In this document: positions 39,655 to 50,966 of the stretch, piece by piece
How positions within the stretch are numbered: position 1 is the first letter of the stretch
Layout of the letters: every line of letters begins with the position of its first letter
Source: Deltaproteobacteria bacterium
GTDB lineage: Bacteria > Desulfobacterota > Desulfuromonadia > Desulfuromonadales > Geopsychrobacteraceae
Assembly: GCA_018399135.1 (NCBI GenBank)
Contig: JAGYPB010000002.1
Location: 1 to 64,000 of the forward strand
Direction of reading: 5' to 3'
Length of the DNA stretch: 64,000 nt
The notes under the pieces: generated by a model
Told to the model about the DNA's origin: nothing
The model's input: only the letters and a program-made list of their open reading frames with translations
The model's database searches: none
Position numbers and translations under genes: made by a program

Positions 39655-39925
39655 TCAATCACCAGACTGGAAGCAATAGTAAAAGCGATGAAGAGGAGTA
39701 GTAGGCGTCGTATCCGTTCGTGAGAGCCGGTGGTGCTGAGAACCGGCACGGAAAAGCGCTGAACTCGCCTTGGAGCTGTGGAGATGAATGATCAGTAGTT
39801 TCCGCCGTGACCCTGCGTAAAGGGGTAAACAAGGTCTGTCAGGCTGTAACGACAGATGAATCAGGGTGGTACCGCGAAGCTTAAAGCTCTCGCCCCTGTA
39901 GGACATGGGGCGAGGGCTTTTTTTG
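39655..39925 (+). promoter_or_regulatory. T-box riboswitch leader of leuA, likely Leu (CUC) specifier
   Basis: Stem I-like gcgatgaagaggagtagtaggcg, gagagccggtggtgctgagaaccggc, specifier region GAA-CTC-GCCttggag, T-box AGGGTGGTACCGCG at 39863-39876, terminator CTCGCCCC...GGGGCGAG + T7. Confidence 0.93.
39889..39925 (+). terminator. T-box regulated terminator
   Basis: ctcgcccctgtaggacatggggcgagggcttttttt. Confidence 0.9.
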
Positions 39926-40029
39926 TTTTTTATCTGTCATTGAAAAGGGGGTGGTTCTGGCGTGGAATCGAGCGTAGGTGAGCTAGTGCTGATAGACTTT
40001 CTTCAACAGACAAACAACATTCATGAACC

Positions 40030-40051
40030 ATCCTGCAGAAATCTGCAGGAT
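40030..40051. promoter_or_regulatory. Perfect hairpin directly upstream of leuA
   Basis: ATCCTGCAG-aaat-CTGCAGGAT, 22 nt before the leuA ATG. Confidence 0.5.
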
Positions 40052-40073
40052 CTAAGCTGACAAGGAGTACACA

Positions 40074-41615
40074 ATGGCACAGGCAGATAGCATTATTATT
40101 TTTGATACCACGTTGCGCGATGGCGAACAGTCACCCGGCGCAAGTATGAACATCGAAGAAAAGATCCGTATTGCTCAGCAACTTGAACGACTCAACGTCG
40201 ATGTGATGGAGGCGGGTTTTCCGATCGCATCAGATGGTGATTTTGAAGCGGTGAAAAAGATTGCGCAAACAGTTAAAAAAGCTCAGATAGCCGGGTTGTC
40301 GCGTTCAAACAACATGGACATCGATCGCGCCTGGGAAGCACTGAAATATGCGGGTGATAGAGGGCGGATTCATACCTTTATTGCAACCAGCGATATCCAT
40401 ATGAAGTACAAACTCAAAATGAGTGAGCAGCAGGTTCTTGATACCGCCGTTGCTGCGGTTAAGCGTGCTGCCGGTTATACCCCCAATGTTGAATTTTCGG
40501 CAGAAGACGCAGTGCGTACCCGTCTACCTTTCCTTGCCAAAGTGATTAAGGCGGTCATCGATGCCGGCGCGACAACTGTCAATATTCCGGATACGGTTGG
40601 TTACACTATCCCTTCGGAGTATTCGGAAATTATTCGTTATCTCAAGGATCATGTCGATAATATCGACAATGCGATTATTTCGGTCCATTGTCATAACGAT
40701 CTCGGATTGGCGGTCGCTAACTCCCTTGCGGCGGTGCAGGCTGGTGCCCGTCAGGTTGAGTGTACCATCAACGGAATTGGTGAGCGCGCAGGTAACTGTT
40801 CGCTGGAAGAAGTTGTGATGACCTTGAAAACCCGTCAGGATATTCTCCCGTATCAGACCAATGTGGCTACTGAGCAGATTACTCCAACGAGTAAGCTGTT
40901 GTCGAACATCACCGGTATTCTGGTGCAGCCCAACAAGGCGATTGTCGGTGCAAATGCCTTTGCTCACGAAGCCGGCATCCATCAGCATGGTGTGCTGATG
41001 GAAAAAACGACCTATGAAATTATGACGCCGGAATCGATCGGCTTGAACCAGAACAAGCTGGTTCTTGGCAAACACTCTGGTCGCCACGCTTTTATCGATC
41101 GTTTGAAGCAGTTGGGGCATGATCTGACCCGTGAAGAAATCGAAAAGGCTTTTGTCCGGTTTAAGACCCTTGCCGACATGAAAAAAGAAATTTTTGACGA
41201 GGATCTTGATGCCATTGTTGCTGATGAGGTATTGCGCGTACCGGAAACATTTGTGTTGCAGCAGATGAATGTCAGTTCCGGTTCTTTTGCAGCGCCAACG
41301 GCAACTGTTGAGTTGTTAATCAATGGCAAGCCGAAAAAGACTGCAGTCATGGGTGACGGACCGGTTGATGCAACCTTTAAGGCCATCAAGAAGTTAACCA
41401 GAAGCAATGCTCCGCTCTTGAGTTTTTCTGTTGGTGCCATTACCGGCGGTACCGATGCTCAGGGCGAGTGTACCGTGCGCCTGCAGACCGAAGAAGGTCG
41501 TGAGGTGCTGGGGCAGGGGGCTCATCCCGATATTATTGTTGCCAGTGCCAAAGCTTACTTGAATGCACTGAATAAAATTGCCGGTTACACCAAAAGGATG
41601 CAGCCTGCTCTTTAG
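40074..41615 (+). CDS. leuA: 2-isopropylmalate synthase
   Basis: IIIFDTTLRDGEQSPGASMNIEEKIRIAQQLERLNVDVMEAGFPIAS...HCHNDLGLAVANSLAAVQAGARQVECTINGIGERAGN. Confidence 0.98.
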   Translation: MAQADSIIIFDTTLRDGEQSPGASMNIEEKIRIAQQLERLNVDVMEAGFPIASDGDFEAVKKIAQTVKKAQIAGLSRSNNMDIDRAWEALKYAGDRGRIHTFIATSDIHMKYKLKMSEQQVLDTAVAAVKRAAGYTPNVEFSAEDAVRTRLPFLAKVIKAVIDAGATTVNIPDTVGYTIPSEYSEIIRYLKDHVDNIDNAIISVHCHNDLGLAVANSLAAVQAGARQVECTINGIGERAGNCSLEEVVMTLKTRQDILPYQTNVATEQITPTSKLLSNITGILVQPNKAIVGANAFAHEAGIHQHGVLMEKTTYEIMTPESIGLNQNKLVLGKHSGRHAFIDRLKQLGHDLTREEIEKAFVRFKTLADMKKEIFDEDLDAIVADEVLRVPETFVLQQMNVSSGSFAAPTATVELLINGKPKKTAVMGDGPVDATFKAIKKLTRSNAPLLSFSVGAITGGTDAQGECTVRLQTEEGREVLGQGAHPDIIVASAKAYLNALNKIAGYTKRMQPAL

Positions 41616-41648
41616 AGTCTGGCGGTCACCGATGCTACAGGAGCGTAC

Positions 41649-42929
41649 ATGGGTAAGACATTAGCAGAAAAAATATTTGACAGTCATTTGCGCGATGAAC
41701 CGTTCCCTGGGACCAAGGTGCTCAATATCGACCGGGTTCTCTGTCATGAGATCACCACGCCGGTCGCTATTGCCGATCTGGTTTGGCGTGGCAAGGATCG
41801 CGTGTTTGATCGCACCAGTATCAAGGCAGTTATTGACCATGTCACCCCGGCTAAAGACAGCAAAACGGCAACCCAGGCCAAGATATTACGCGACTGGGCG
41901 CGGCGTCATGATATCCCTGATTTTTTTGATGTGGGCCACAATGGCGTCTGTCATGCCCTCTTTCCGGAAAAAGGGTTCATTCATCCGGGACACACCGTCA
42001 TCATGGGGGACAGTCACACCTGTACTCACGGCGCTTTTGGTGCTTTTGCTGCCGGTGTCGGCACCACCGACCTCGAGGTGGGTATTCTTAAAGGGGTCTG
42101 TGCTTTTCGTGAGCCGGCAACGATTCGAGTCAACCTTGACGGGGTCTTGCCGACCGGGGTTTTTGCCAAAGATGTCATCCTCTATGTTATTTCCCGCCTG
42201 GGAGTGAACGGAGCAACGGATAAAGTGATCGAATTCCGTGGTGGGGTGGTCGATCAGATGAGCATGGAAGCGCGCATGACCTTATGTAATATGGCGATTG
42301 AAGCTGGAGGAACGTCAGGGGTCTGCATGCCGGATAAGGTGACGGTCGATTATCTGTGGCCATTCATTGAAAACGACTATGTCGGCAAGGAGGCGGCATT
42401 GGCAGCGTTCAGCAAGTGGTGTTCGGATGATGATGCCAATTACGTTGAAGTGATGGATGTCGATGTGTCAAGTCTTGAGCCTCAGGTAACCTACGGTTAC
42501 AAGCCTGATTGTGTTAAACCGGTCAGCGAAATGGCTGGAACTCCCGTTGATCAGGTTTATATCGGCACTTGTACCAATGGTCGCATTGAGGATCTACGTC
42601 AGGCTGCCGAGGTTCTTCGCGGTCGTCAGGTCGCTGCGACGGTACGTGGGATCGTGTCGCCGGCAACTCCAAAAATTTTCAACGATGCGCTGGCTGATGG
42701 GATTATCCAGGTGTTCATGGATTCCGGTTTCTGCGTGACCAACCCGACCTGCGGTGCCTGCCTGGGGATGAGTAACGGGGTGCTGGCGGAAGGGGAGGTC
42801 TGTGCCTCTACCAGCAACCGAAATTTTAATGGTCGCATGGGGAAGGGCGGTATGGTTCATCTGATGAGCCCGGCCACAGCGGCGGCGACAGCCATCACCG
42901 GCGTTATTACTGACGCCAGAACCCTTTAA
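41649..42929 (+). CDS. leuC: 3-isopropylmalate dehydratase large subunit
   Basis: KTLAEKIFDSHL...VIMGDSHTCTHGAFGAFAAGVGTTDLEVGI...VYIGTCTNGRIEDLRQAAEVL. Confidence 0.96.
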   Translation: MGKTLAEKIFDSHLRDEPFPGTKVLNIDRVLCHEITTPVAIADLVWRGKDRVFDRTSIKAVIDHVTPAKDSKTATQAKILRDWARRHDIPDFFDVGHNGVCHALFPEKGFIHPGHTVIMGDSHTCTHGAFGAFAAGVGTTDLEVGILKGVCAFREPATIRVNLDGVLPTGVFAKDVILYVISRLGVNGATDKVIEFRGGVVDQMSMEARMTLCNMAIEAGGTSGVCMPDKVTVDYLWPFIENDYVGKEAALAAFSKWCSDDDANYVEVMDVDVSSLEPQVTYGYKPDCVKPVSEMAGTPVDQVYIGTCTNGRIEDLRQAAEVLRGRQVAATVRGIVSPATPKIFNDALADGIIQVFMDSGFCVTNPTCGACLGMSNGVLAEGEVCASTSNRNFNGRMGKGGMVHLMSPATAAATAITGVITDARTL

Positions 42930-42948
42930 GCCTGCGGGAGATGACCTG

Positions 42949-43479
42949 ATGCAGAAAGAATTTGGCGGCCGTGCCATTGTGCTGGATCGCTCTGATATTA
43001 ATACCGATGAAATCATTCCGGCTAAATACCTGACTGAAGTAACCAAGGAAGCCCTCAAACCGTATTTACTGGAAGATCTCAAACTGGAAGGCTTTGACCC
43101 TGATGGTGACGTTCTGGCAGAAGCCAGGGTTGTTGTCTCGCGCGAGAATTTTGGCTGTGGCTCGTCGCGGGAACATGCCCCCTGGGTTTTCGAAGTAAAC
43201 GGGATCCATACCATTATTGCTGAAAGTTACGCGCGGATATTCCGTCAGAATATGTTCAATTGTGGCATGCTTGCTATCGAGCTCCCCAGAGATGCCATTG
43301 ATGCTTTGATTGCCATGGCTGCAGCTGCACCACTGGATGTGACTGTTGATCTGGAAGGGGAAAAATTGACGGCTTCGGCTGGTGGCCAGACTTTAAACTA
43401 CGATTTCGACATCAGTTCCTTTGATAAAGCCCTTGTTGTAGCCGGTGGCTGGGTTGAGTTTGCAGACGCCCGCTATTGA
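42949..43479 (+). CDS. leuD: 3-isopropylmalate dehydratase small subunit
   Basis: AIVLDRSDINTDEIIPAKYLTEVTKEALKPYLLEDL...FGCGSSREHAPWV. Confidence 0.95.
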   Translation: MQKEFGGRAIVLDRSDINTDEIIPAKYLTEVTKEALKPYLLEDLKLEGFDPDGDVLAEARVVVSRENFGCGSSREHAPWVFEVNGIHTIIAESYARIFRQNMFNCGMLAIELPRDAIDALIAMAAAAPLDVTVDLEGEKLTASAGGQTLNYDFDISSFDKALVVAGGWVEFADARY

Positions 43480-43522
43480 AAAGAGCTTGAAGAACAGAAG
43501 GGACAAGTAGACGTATCAAGTT

Positions 43523-43558
43523 AAAAGCCGGCACTCCCCAAAAGGGTGCCGGCTTTTA
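43523..43558. terminator. Terminator between leuD and dsbC-like gene (convergent)
   Basis: AAAAGCCGGCAC-tccccaaaagg-GTGCCGGCTTTT. Confidence 0.85.
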
Positions 43559-43591
43559 AGTCAGTTTAAAAACAGTCAGACCCGCAACAGC

Positions 43592-44338
43592 TCAGTTAAC
43601 GGGAACCGAGTTGTCGTTAATCAATTTAAGTAGATCCTCAACGGCACGATAACCGGCATGGATCTGGCCATTCGGCAGGATCAGAGTCGGTGTGCCGGTA
43701 ATCTGTAGCGATTGGGCCAGCTCATGGTTTTTGCGCAGGACGTCTGAATCACAATCCGGTTCGGGAAGAGCTTTGCCGGCAAAGGCCTGCTCTAATTGCT
43801 CCATTGAATTGTTACAGATAATGGTTTGTGAAATGCGTTGTGAGTTTGGTTGCATGGGTAACAGGACAATCTGGAAAAGCAGATTCGGTTCCTTTTCAAG
43901 GGCCTGGTATAGTACGGTGTGCAGCTGACTGCAGTAAGGACAGAGGGGGTCAGTGAAAACAATGATCTGCTGTTGTGCCTGCAGGTTGCCAAGAGGCAGG
44001 GCATCGTCCATGGAGATGGCTGACATGTCGACCGGGTTGAGTCGGCGAAACATGTCTTCCGTAAGGTTCCGGCGTTGTTTTAAATCAATGATGTTGCCGG
44101 AAAACATATAGGTGCCGGAGGCATCCAGGTAGAGGGGGATATTTCGTCCCTGCATTTTTACGCTGACCAGATAAAGTCCAGGGATTTCGGAAGGGGCAAC
44201 ATCGAGAACTTCTCCCTGGATTTCCTTAAGAGCCTCGATGGCCGCTTCTTTAGTCAGCGTAGTTGGTGTTGCTGCTGCCAGGGTGGACATGCCGGTCAAT
44301 ACGACCAACAGCAGTGTTGTTAAAAATAGTTTGCGCAC
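43592..44338 (-). CDS. dsbC: DsbC-like thiol:disulfide interchange protein
   Basis: Signal peptide; VFTDPLCPYCSQLHTVL (CxxC), ITGTPTLILPNGQIHAGYRAVEDLLKLI (cis-Pro loop). Confidence 0.85.
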   Translation of the reverse strand: MRKLFLTTLLLVVLTGMSTLAAATPTTLTKEAAIEALKEIQGEVLDVAPSEIPGLYLVSVKMQGRNIPLYLDASGTYMFSGNIIDLKQRRNLTEDMFRRLNPVDMSAISMDDALPLGNLQAQQQIIVFTDPLCPYCSQLHTVLYQALEKEPNLLFQIVLLPMQPNSQRISQTIICNNSMEQLEQAFAGKALPEPDCDSDVLRKNHELAQSLQITGTPTLILPNGQIHAGYRAVEDLLKLINDNSVPVN

Positions 44339-44458
44339 AGCGTTACTCTCCTGTCATGGTAGGTATGTTGTGTGTTGGATAGAATGTTCGTGGGACTATA
44401 GCATGATCATCTGGTGCTTGTCAGTCGTCACGGTAAAAAGTAACGCAAGAGAAATAAT

Positions 44459-44487
44459 TTGACAAATCAGCGCCCCCTTTTTATAGT
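44459..44487 (+). promoter_or_regulatory. Sigma70-type promoter upstream of leuB
   Basis: TTGACA (44459-44464), 17-nt spacer, TATAGT (44482-44487). Confidence 0.75.
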
Positions 44488-44501
44488 CCCTGCGACTTCG
44501 A

Positions 44502-44526
44502 TGCCCTTAATTCTGAGGGCTTTTTT
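44502..44526 (+). terminator. Terminator/attenuator-like hairpin just after the leuB promoter
   Basis: tGCCCTtaattctgAGGGCTTTTTT, ends ~33 nt after the predicted transcription start. Confidence 0.6.
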
Positions 44527-44529
44527 ATT

Positions 44530-45812
<1,283 letters not shown>

Positions 45813-45833
45813 GCATGTAAGGATGGCGGCCTG

Positions 45834-46589
45834 ATGTCTGAAAAAATCAAGCTCATTGTGGCTTATGACGGCAGCGCCTACGTCGGTTGGCAACTTCAGC
45901 CAAATGGTGTGTCGATTCAGCAGTGCGTTGAACAGGCGTTGTTGCAACTATCTGGTGAGCAGATTCGGGTTCATTCCTCCGGCCGCACCGATGCCCGGGT
46001 TCATGCCCGCGGTATGGTTTGTCACTTTATTACTAACCGGATGTTACCGTTGGCCGCCTGGCGTGAAGGGCTGAACCGTTTTCTGCCGGAAGACATCGCT
46101 GTTCGCGCCGCAGAAAAAGTCCCTGAGGACTTCCATGCCCGCTACTCAGCTACCGGCAAACATTACCGCTATACCCTGTTGCGCGATCCCTCTCGCTCCC
46201 CTTTGGAACGGCGCACCAGTTGGCGGATTAAGGCACCTCTTGATCTTGATGTGATGAAGGAGGCCTGCGCAGTGTTGACAGGTGTCCATGACTTCACAGC
46301 GTTTCGCAGTGCAGGATGCAGCTCCCCTGCGCCGCAAAAAAATATATATGCTATCACCCTGACTGAAGTCGATGCGCTGCTTTATGTTGATGTCTATGGC
46401 AGCGGATTTTTACGTCACATGGTGCGGATGATGGTGGGAACCCTGGTTGAAATCGGGCGTGGTCGTCGCTCTGTTGAAACCCTGAGGTTGATGCTGGAGG
46501 ATCCGGCAAGTGCACCCGCAGCCATAACGGCACCACCCCAGGGTCTGTGTCTGATGTGCGTCGATTATGGGGCTTGTCAGTCAGCTTGA
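45834..46589 (+). CDS. truA: tRNA pseudouridine(38-40) synthase
   Basis: IKLIVAYDGSAYVGWQLQPNGVSIQQCVEQAL...SSGRTDARVHARGMVCHF...DVYGSGFLRHMVRMMVGTLVEIGRG. Confidence 0.97.
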   Translation: MSEKIKLIVAYDGSAYVGWQLQPNGVSIQQCVEQALLQLSGEQIRVHSSGRTDARVHARGMVCHFITNRMLPLAAWREGLNRFLPEDIAVRAAEKVPEDFHARYSATGKHYRYTLLRDPSRSPLERRTSWRIKAPLDLDVMKEACAVLTGVHDFTAFRSAGCSSPAPQKNIYAITLTEVDALLYVDVYGSGFLRHMVRMMVGTLVEIGRGRRSVETLRLMLEDPASAPAAITAPPQGLCLMCVDYGACQSA

Positions 46590-46611
46590 TAAAGGATAGC
46601 CGAAAAATACC

Positions 46612-46640
46612 TTGACAGGGTTGTTTTACTCGGATAAATT
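46612..46640 (+). promoter_or_regulatory. Sigma70-type promoter upstream of rplM
   Basis: TTGACA, 17-nt spacer, TAAATT; rplM ATG at 46699. Confidence 0.65.
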
Positions 46641-46698
46641 TACCGCTTTGTGAGTCCCACAACCCTATTAATACGTCAGATGTTCAGAGAGGAACGCG

Positions 46699-47145
46699 AT
46701 GAGTACTGCAATCGCTAAAGAGCAGGATATCACTAGAGCCTGGTATGTCGTTGATTTGGAAGATATTGTTCTAGGTCGCGCTGCCACAGAAATAGCCCGT
46801 GTCTTGCGTGGTAAACACAAGCCGATCTATACGCCCAGTGTTGATACCGGTGATTTTGTCATCGTGCTGAATGCCGACAAGATCAAGTTGACCGGTAACA
46901 AGCTGGCTGATAAAAAGTATTATCGTCATACCGGGTATCCGGGTGGCATCAGGGAAATTAATGCCGAAAAACTGCTTGCCAAAAAGCCGGAGATGCTGGT
47001 TCAGGAGGCGGTTAAGGGGATGTTGCCGAAAAATAAATTGGGACGCAAGATGTTCACCAAGATGAAAGTCTACAGTGGTAGCGAACATCCCCACACGGCG
47101 CAGCAACCCAAAGAATTGAAGATCGCATCAAGGGAGAATGTCTAA
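46699..47145 (+). CDS. rplM: 50S ribosomal protein L13
   Basis: [72 protein letters not shown]. Confidence 0.98.
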   Translation: MSTAIAKEQDITRAWYVVDLEDIVLGRAATEIARVLRGKHKPIYTPSVDTGDFVIVLNADKIKLTGNKLADKKYYRHTGYPGGIREINAEKLLAKKPEMLVQEAVKGMLPKNKLGRKMFTKMKVYSGSEHPHTAQQPKELKIASRENV

Positions 47146-47146
47146 C

Positions 47147-47539
47147 ATGGCAGAGCAGAAGTTTTATGCAACCGGTAAGAGAAAAACCTCCATTGCCCGT
47201 GTCTGGTTAACTCCTGGCAGCGGTGTTATTACTGTTAACAAGCGCCCGCTCGATGTGTTTTTCGGCCGCGAAACATCCAAAATGGTTATTCGTCAACCAT
47301 TGGAGTTGACAGATAACCTGGGAAAATTTGATGTTTCTGTTAATGTCGTCGGAGGCGGTATCTCCGGCCAGGCCGGTGCCATCAAGCACGGCATCACCAA
47401 GGCATTGCTCGAGGTAGATCCTGAATTGCGTGGTGTGTTGAAAAAGGCCGGCTTCATTACGCGCGACAGCCGCATCAAAGAACGTAAGAAATACGGTCGT
47501 GCAGCCGCTCGGCGGAGTTTCCAGTTTTCAAAGCGTTAA
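47147..47539 (+). CDS. rpsI: 30S ribosomal protein S9
   Basis: [38 protein letters not shown]...[25 protein letters not shown]. Confidence 0.98.
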   Translation: MAEQKFYATGKRKTSIARVWLTPGSGVITVNKRPLDVFFGRETSKMVIRQPLELTDNLGKFDVSVNVVGGGISGQAGAIKHGITKALLEVDPELRGVLKKAGFITRDSRIKERKKYGRAAARRSFQFSKR

Positions 47540-47570
47540 TCTTTTTAATCTGTTTTTTTATATTATCAAC

Positions 47571-47605
47571 AAAAAGGGAAGCCCGTTTAAGGGTTTCCCT
47601 TTTTT
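47571..47605 (+). terminator. Terminator after rpsI
   Basis: AAAAAGGGAAGCCCGTTTAAGGGTTTCCCTTTTTT. Confidence 0.85.
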
Positions 47606-47753
47606 GTTGAAGCTGGCAGTTTGTCCCTGTTTTAGCGTAAGATGTTTTTTTTAACAGCTCAATTTGTTTGAACTTCATTGCTGGACTGAAGAATCTGGTA
47701 TGTTTCGCTAAGTTTTGTGATTTTCACTCCAACGTGTATTGATTGAGGTTTCC

Positions 47754-48791
47754 ATGGTAAAAGTTGCTGTTGCCGGTGCCAGTGGTTATACCGGAGTGGA
47801 ACTGTTACGGTTGCTGGTTGGTCATCCCCTGGTGGATATTTGCGCGGTGACGTCGCGCCAGCACGAAGGGGTGCCGGTTAACCGGATTTTTCCATCATTA
47901 ACCGGTTTTTGCGAGTTGTCCTGCGAACCGTTGGATGTCGATGTTATTGCGGCACGGGCAGATCTGGTCTTCACCGCACTGCCACATAAATCAGCAATGG
48001 ATGTTGTTCCCGGTTTTCTTGCTGCTGGATGTCGGGTTGTCGATCTGTCTGCCGACTACCGTCTTAACGATCAAGCCACCTATGAACACTGGTATCAGTC
48101 TCATACCAGCCCGGAACTGTTTTCAGAGGCGATTTATGGTTTGCCTGAACGCTACCGCGAGCAGATAAAAAAGGCTCGGCTTGTCGCGAATCCCGGTTGC
48201 TATCCAACCAGTGTCATTCTCGCTCTGACGCCACTGCTTGAACATCAACTGATTGATGCCCGCAGTTTGATCATCGACAGCAAGTCCGGAACCAGTGGTG
48301 CCGGCCGAGGCATCAAGGAGGGATCGCTGTTTTGTGAGGTCAATGAAGGGTTCAAGGCATACGCTATCGGCAATCACCGGCACACTCCTGAGATTGAGCA
48401 GGAGTTAGGTCAGTTGGCGGGATTTGAGGTGTGCATCAGCTTTACTCCACACCTGTTGCCGGTTAATCGTGGTATTCTTTCAACCTGTTACGCATCTCTG
48501 GTCAAAGGCCATTCAACCGCTGAATTGTTGGATTTTTATCAACAGCGTTATGCTGATGAGCCTTTTGTGCGGATCTTGCCTGAAGGAGAACTGCCGAATA
48601 TTGCCTACGTGCGCGGCACCAACTTCTGTGATATCGGCCTGGTTGTTGACCCCCGCACCGGGCGGGTGATTGTGGTTTCTGTCATTGATAATCTGGTCAA
48701 AGGCGCTGCAGGGCAAGCTCTGCATAATATGAATCTGATGTATGGGTTTAATGAGACAAATGGGTTGGAAATCGTTCCGACCTTCCCGTGA
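47754..48791 (+). CDS. argC: N-acetyl-gamma-glutamyl-phosphate reductase
   Basis: [24 protein letters not shown]...[22 protein letters not shown]...[39 protein letters not shown]. Confidence 0.98.
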   Translation: MVKVAVAGASGYTGVELLRLLVGHPLVDICAVTSRQHEGVPVNRIFPSLTGFCELSCEPLDVDVIAARADLVFTALPHKSAMDVVPGFLAAGCRVVDLSADYRLNDQATYEHWYQSHTSPELFSEAIYGLPERYREQIKKARLVANPGCYPTSVILALTPLLEHQLIDARSLIIDSKSGTSGAGRGIKEGSLFCEVNEGFKAYAIGNHRHTPEIEQELGQLAGFEVCISFTPHLLPVNRGILSTCYASLVKGHSTAELLDFYQQRYADEPFVRILPEGELPNIAYVRGTNFCDIGLVVDPRTGRVIVVSVIDNLVKGAAGQALHNMNLMYGFNETNGLEIVPTFP

Positions 48792-48845
48792 TTTGCCGGT
48801 CTTTGTTGATATGTGGGTTGATTTTTTCGTTGAGCAGGTGATGTC

Positions 48846-50966
48846 ATGTTGGATCAGGGACAAACAATTGCTGATTGCACAGTGGTCAGTCAGCTTGCGC
48901 AGTTCGATTCACGATTTGAGTATCTGGTCAAGACCGGGTCAGGTGAAGAAAAGCTGGTGCAATTCAACGCTTCATCGAACTGGAGCCGGGCTCAGCGTCA
49001 AGCTTTTCATGATCAGATAAAAGCCCTTGGCACGCTGAATATTCATGCCGTGGGAGTGCCCAGCCGGGTCATCGAGCAGGAAGGCGAGCTTTTTTGCCTT
49101 TATCCGCTCCCCCTCGGTGTGCCGTTGCAGGACACCTTGATCGATGAACGTTCCGTCCGGTCGGCACTGGAATTGATTCATACACTCACTGACCTGCTCG
49201 AACCGGCTCATCAACAACAGTTATTTCATGGCGCTTTATCGCCCAATAGTATTTATCTGGACAATGGGAAGCCGTTTTTAGCTGATTTTTCTTTGGCTTC
49301 TCTGGTTGCTTTTGATTATCGCACCGCTGATGAAGTTGAGTATGCCAGCCCGGAACAGATACGCGGTGAGACTCCTGGGACGGCAGCAGATATATACAGC
49401 CTCGGCTGTTTATTATACGCATTACTGATGGGGCGTCCGCCCTTTTTGGGTGACGATGCCTTTACCGTTGGGATGCAGCATCTTAATGACAGCTTTCCCG
49501 AAGTGCCTGAAGCTCTGGTGTGTTGCGCCGAATTGTTGCAGGGAATGACGGTAAAGTCGGCTTCAGAGCGTATGTCTCTGGCCCAGGTCAGGGCTCAATG
49601 TGAGGAACTGCTCAACCTTGAGGTGCTGGATCAAATACCCCGTCGTGATGATATTCCACCCTCTGCGGCAGATGAAGAGCACAAGATAGAGCAAGATGCT
49701 ATAGCGATGGTGGCCCGCATTGAGGATCAGTTGCGTGATATTGAAGCCAGGACGGTAGAGTCCGGTACGGCAAACCATCAGACGGATGAGGAGCTTTCTC
49801 TTTCCTCCTCCTCGCCGTCGCCGCCGGCATCGAAGGTTTCATCAACGCGCCGCATATTTTCTTTGCTGGTTGGAGTTGTTGTCGGATTTTGTCTCGGTGC
49901 GTTGTTTTTTGATTTCTTTCTGTCCCGGCCTGTTGGTGAGCCGCCACCAACCGTCTACTCTGTTGACGTTGTGGCTCCCGATTATACGAACAGCACCCAC
50001 TTGTGGCTAGAGGGGGATCTTGACGGTGCAGAGCGTGAGCTGGAGCGTCTGTTGTCCAACTTTCCTGATCATCCGCAGATTCATAATAATCTGGCAGCTG
50101 TCGCTGCTGTTCGTGGTGATATCGAAGCCGCTCGTGATTGGCTGGAACAGGCAATTGTCCTCGATATTCAAACGGCTACCATTTATCGAAACCTGGGATC
50201 GGTCTATGCTGAAATAGCTCGGGATTCGTACGGACGTGCGCTGCAGTTTGACTATGAACAGACACCCCTACAGTTGGATCTTTTCACCAATAAAGGGGTT
50301 ACTTCCTCACCCTTGGGAGTTGATACTATTGTTGCCCGGATTGCAACGGCATCTGATCAAGAAAAATCTACACGGGATGTGGTTGAGTCTTCAGTCCCTT
50401 TGTCCCCAGAGCCTCTATCTGATGAGCCAGTTGAAACCAGCGCGACCTCCGCTGAGGTTCCTGCAGATGCTGGTGAGAGCGAGGAGGCGATAGAGTCAAC
50501 CGTTGCTGTTACTAAAGCAGCAGAGGTGGGTGCCGCACCTGTTGTTGAACCAGAAGATCCGGTCGCCGAACAAGTCGCACCTGTAATAACTGCAGGTGCG
50601 CCAGCAGTCCCTTCGCCGGAAGATCCTGCCCAGTTTCTGGGGCGTTGGGCTGCGGCCTGGTCAGCGCAGGATGTTGAAGGGTATCTGGCGTTTTATAGCG
50701 CCGACTTTATCCCCGGCGGGGGACTCAATTATGATGAGTGGGTAAGACAAAGGCGTCAGCGTTTGCAACAGCCGGAAGAGATTCTGGTGACTTTGAAAGA
50801 TGTTGATGTGCGTCGGGATACTGATGATGTTCTTCAACTGGAGGTCGTCCAGGAGTATCGCAGTGAACGCTATTCTGACCTGACCCGTAAGCTGTTTGAT
50901 TTGCGTCATCAAGACGGTAGTTGGAAGATTGAGCGCGAGCGCTCCCTGGAGCTGATTTATCGATGA
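48846..50966 (+). CDS. Predicted Ser/Thr pseudokinase with TM helix, TPR-like region and C-terminal NTF2-like domain
   Basis: HGALSPNSIYLDNGKPFLADFSLASL (HRD Asp replaced by Ala; DFG Asp kept), VEYASPEQIRGETPGTAADIYSLGCLLYALLMGRPPF; TM LLVGVVVGFCLGALFFDFFL; TPR-like FPDHPQIHNNLAAVAAVRGDIEAARDWLEQAIVLD; C-terminal FLGRWAAAWSAQDVEGYLAFYSADF. Confidence 0.8.
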   Translation: MLDQGQTIADCTVVSQLAQFDSRFEYLVKTGSGEEKLVQFNASSNWSRAQRQAFHDQIKALGTLNIHAVGVPSRVIEQEGELFCLYPLPLGVPLQDTLIDERSVRSALELIHTLTDLLEPAHQQQLFHGALSPNSIYLDNGKPFLADFSLASLVAFDYRTADEVEYASPEQIRGETPGTAADIYSLGCLLYALLMGRPPFLGDDAFTVGMQHLNDSFPEVPEALVCCAELLQGMTVKSASERMSLAQVRAQCEELLNLEVLDQIPRRDDIPPSAADEEHKIEQDAIAMVARIEDQLRDIEARTVESGTANHQTDEELSLSSSSPSPPASKVSSTRRIFSLLVGVVVGFCLGALFFDFFLSRPVGEPPPTVYSVDVVAPDYTNSTHLWLEGDLDGAERELERLLSNFPDHPQIHNNLAAVAAVRGDIEAARDWLEQAIVLDIQTATIYRNLGSVYAEIARDSYGRALQFDYEQTPLQLDLFTNKGVTSSPLGVDTIVARIATASDQEKSTRDVVESSVPLSPEPLSDEPVETSATSAEVPADAGESEEAIESTVAVTKAAEVGAAPVVEPEDPVAEQVAPVITAGAPAVPSPEDPAQFLGRWAAAWSAQDVEGYLAFYSADFIPGGGLNYDEWVRQRRQRLQQPEEILVTLKDVDVRRDTDDVLQLEVVQEYRSERYSDLTRKLFDLRHQDGSWKIERERSLELIYR

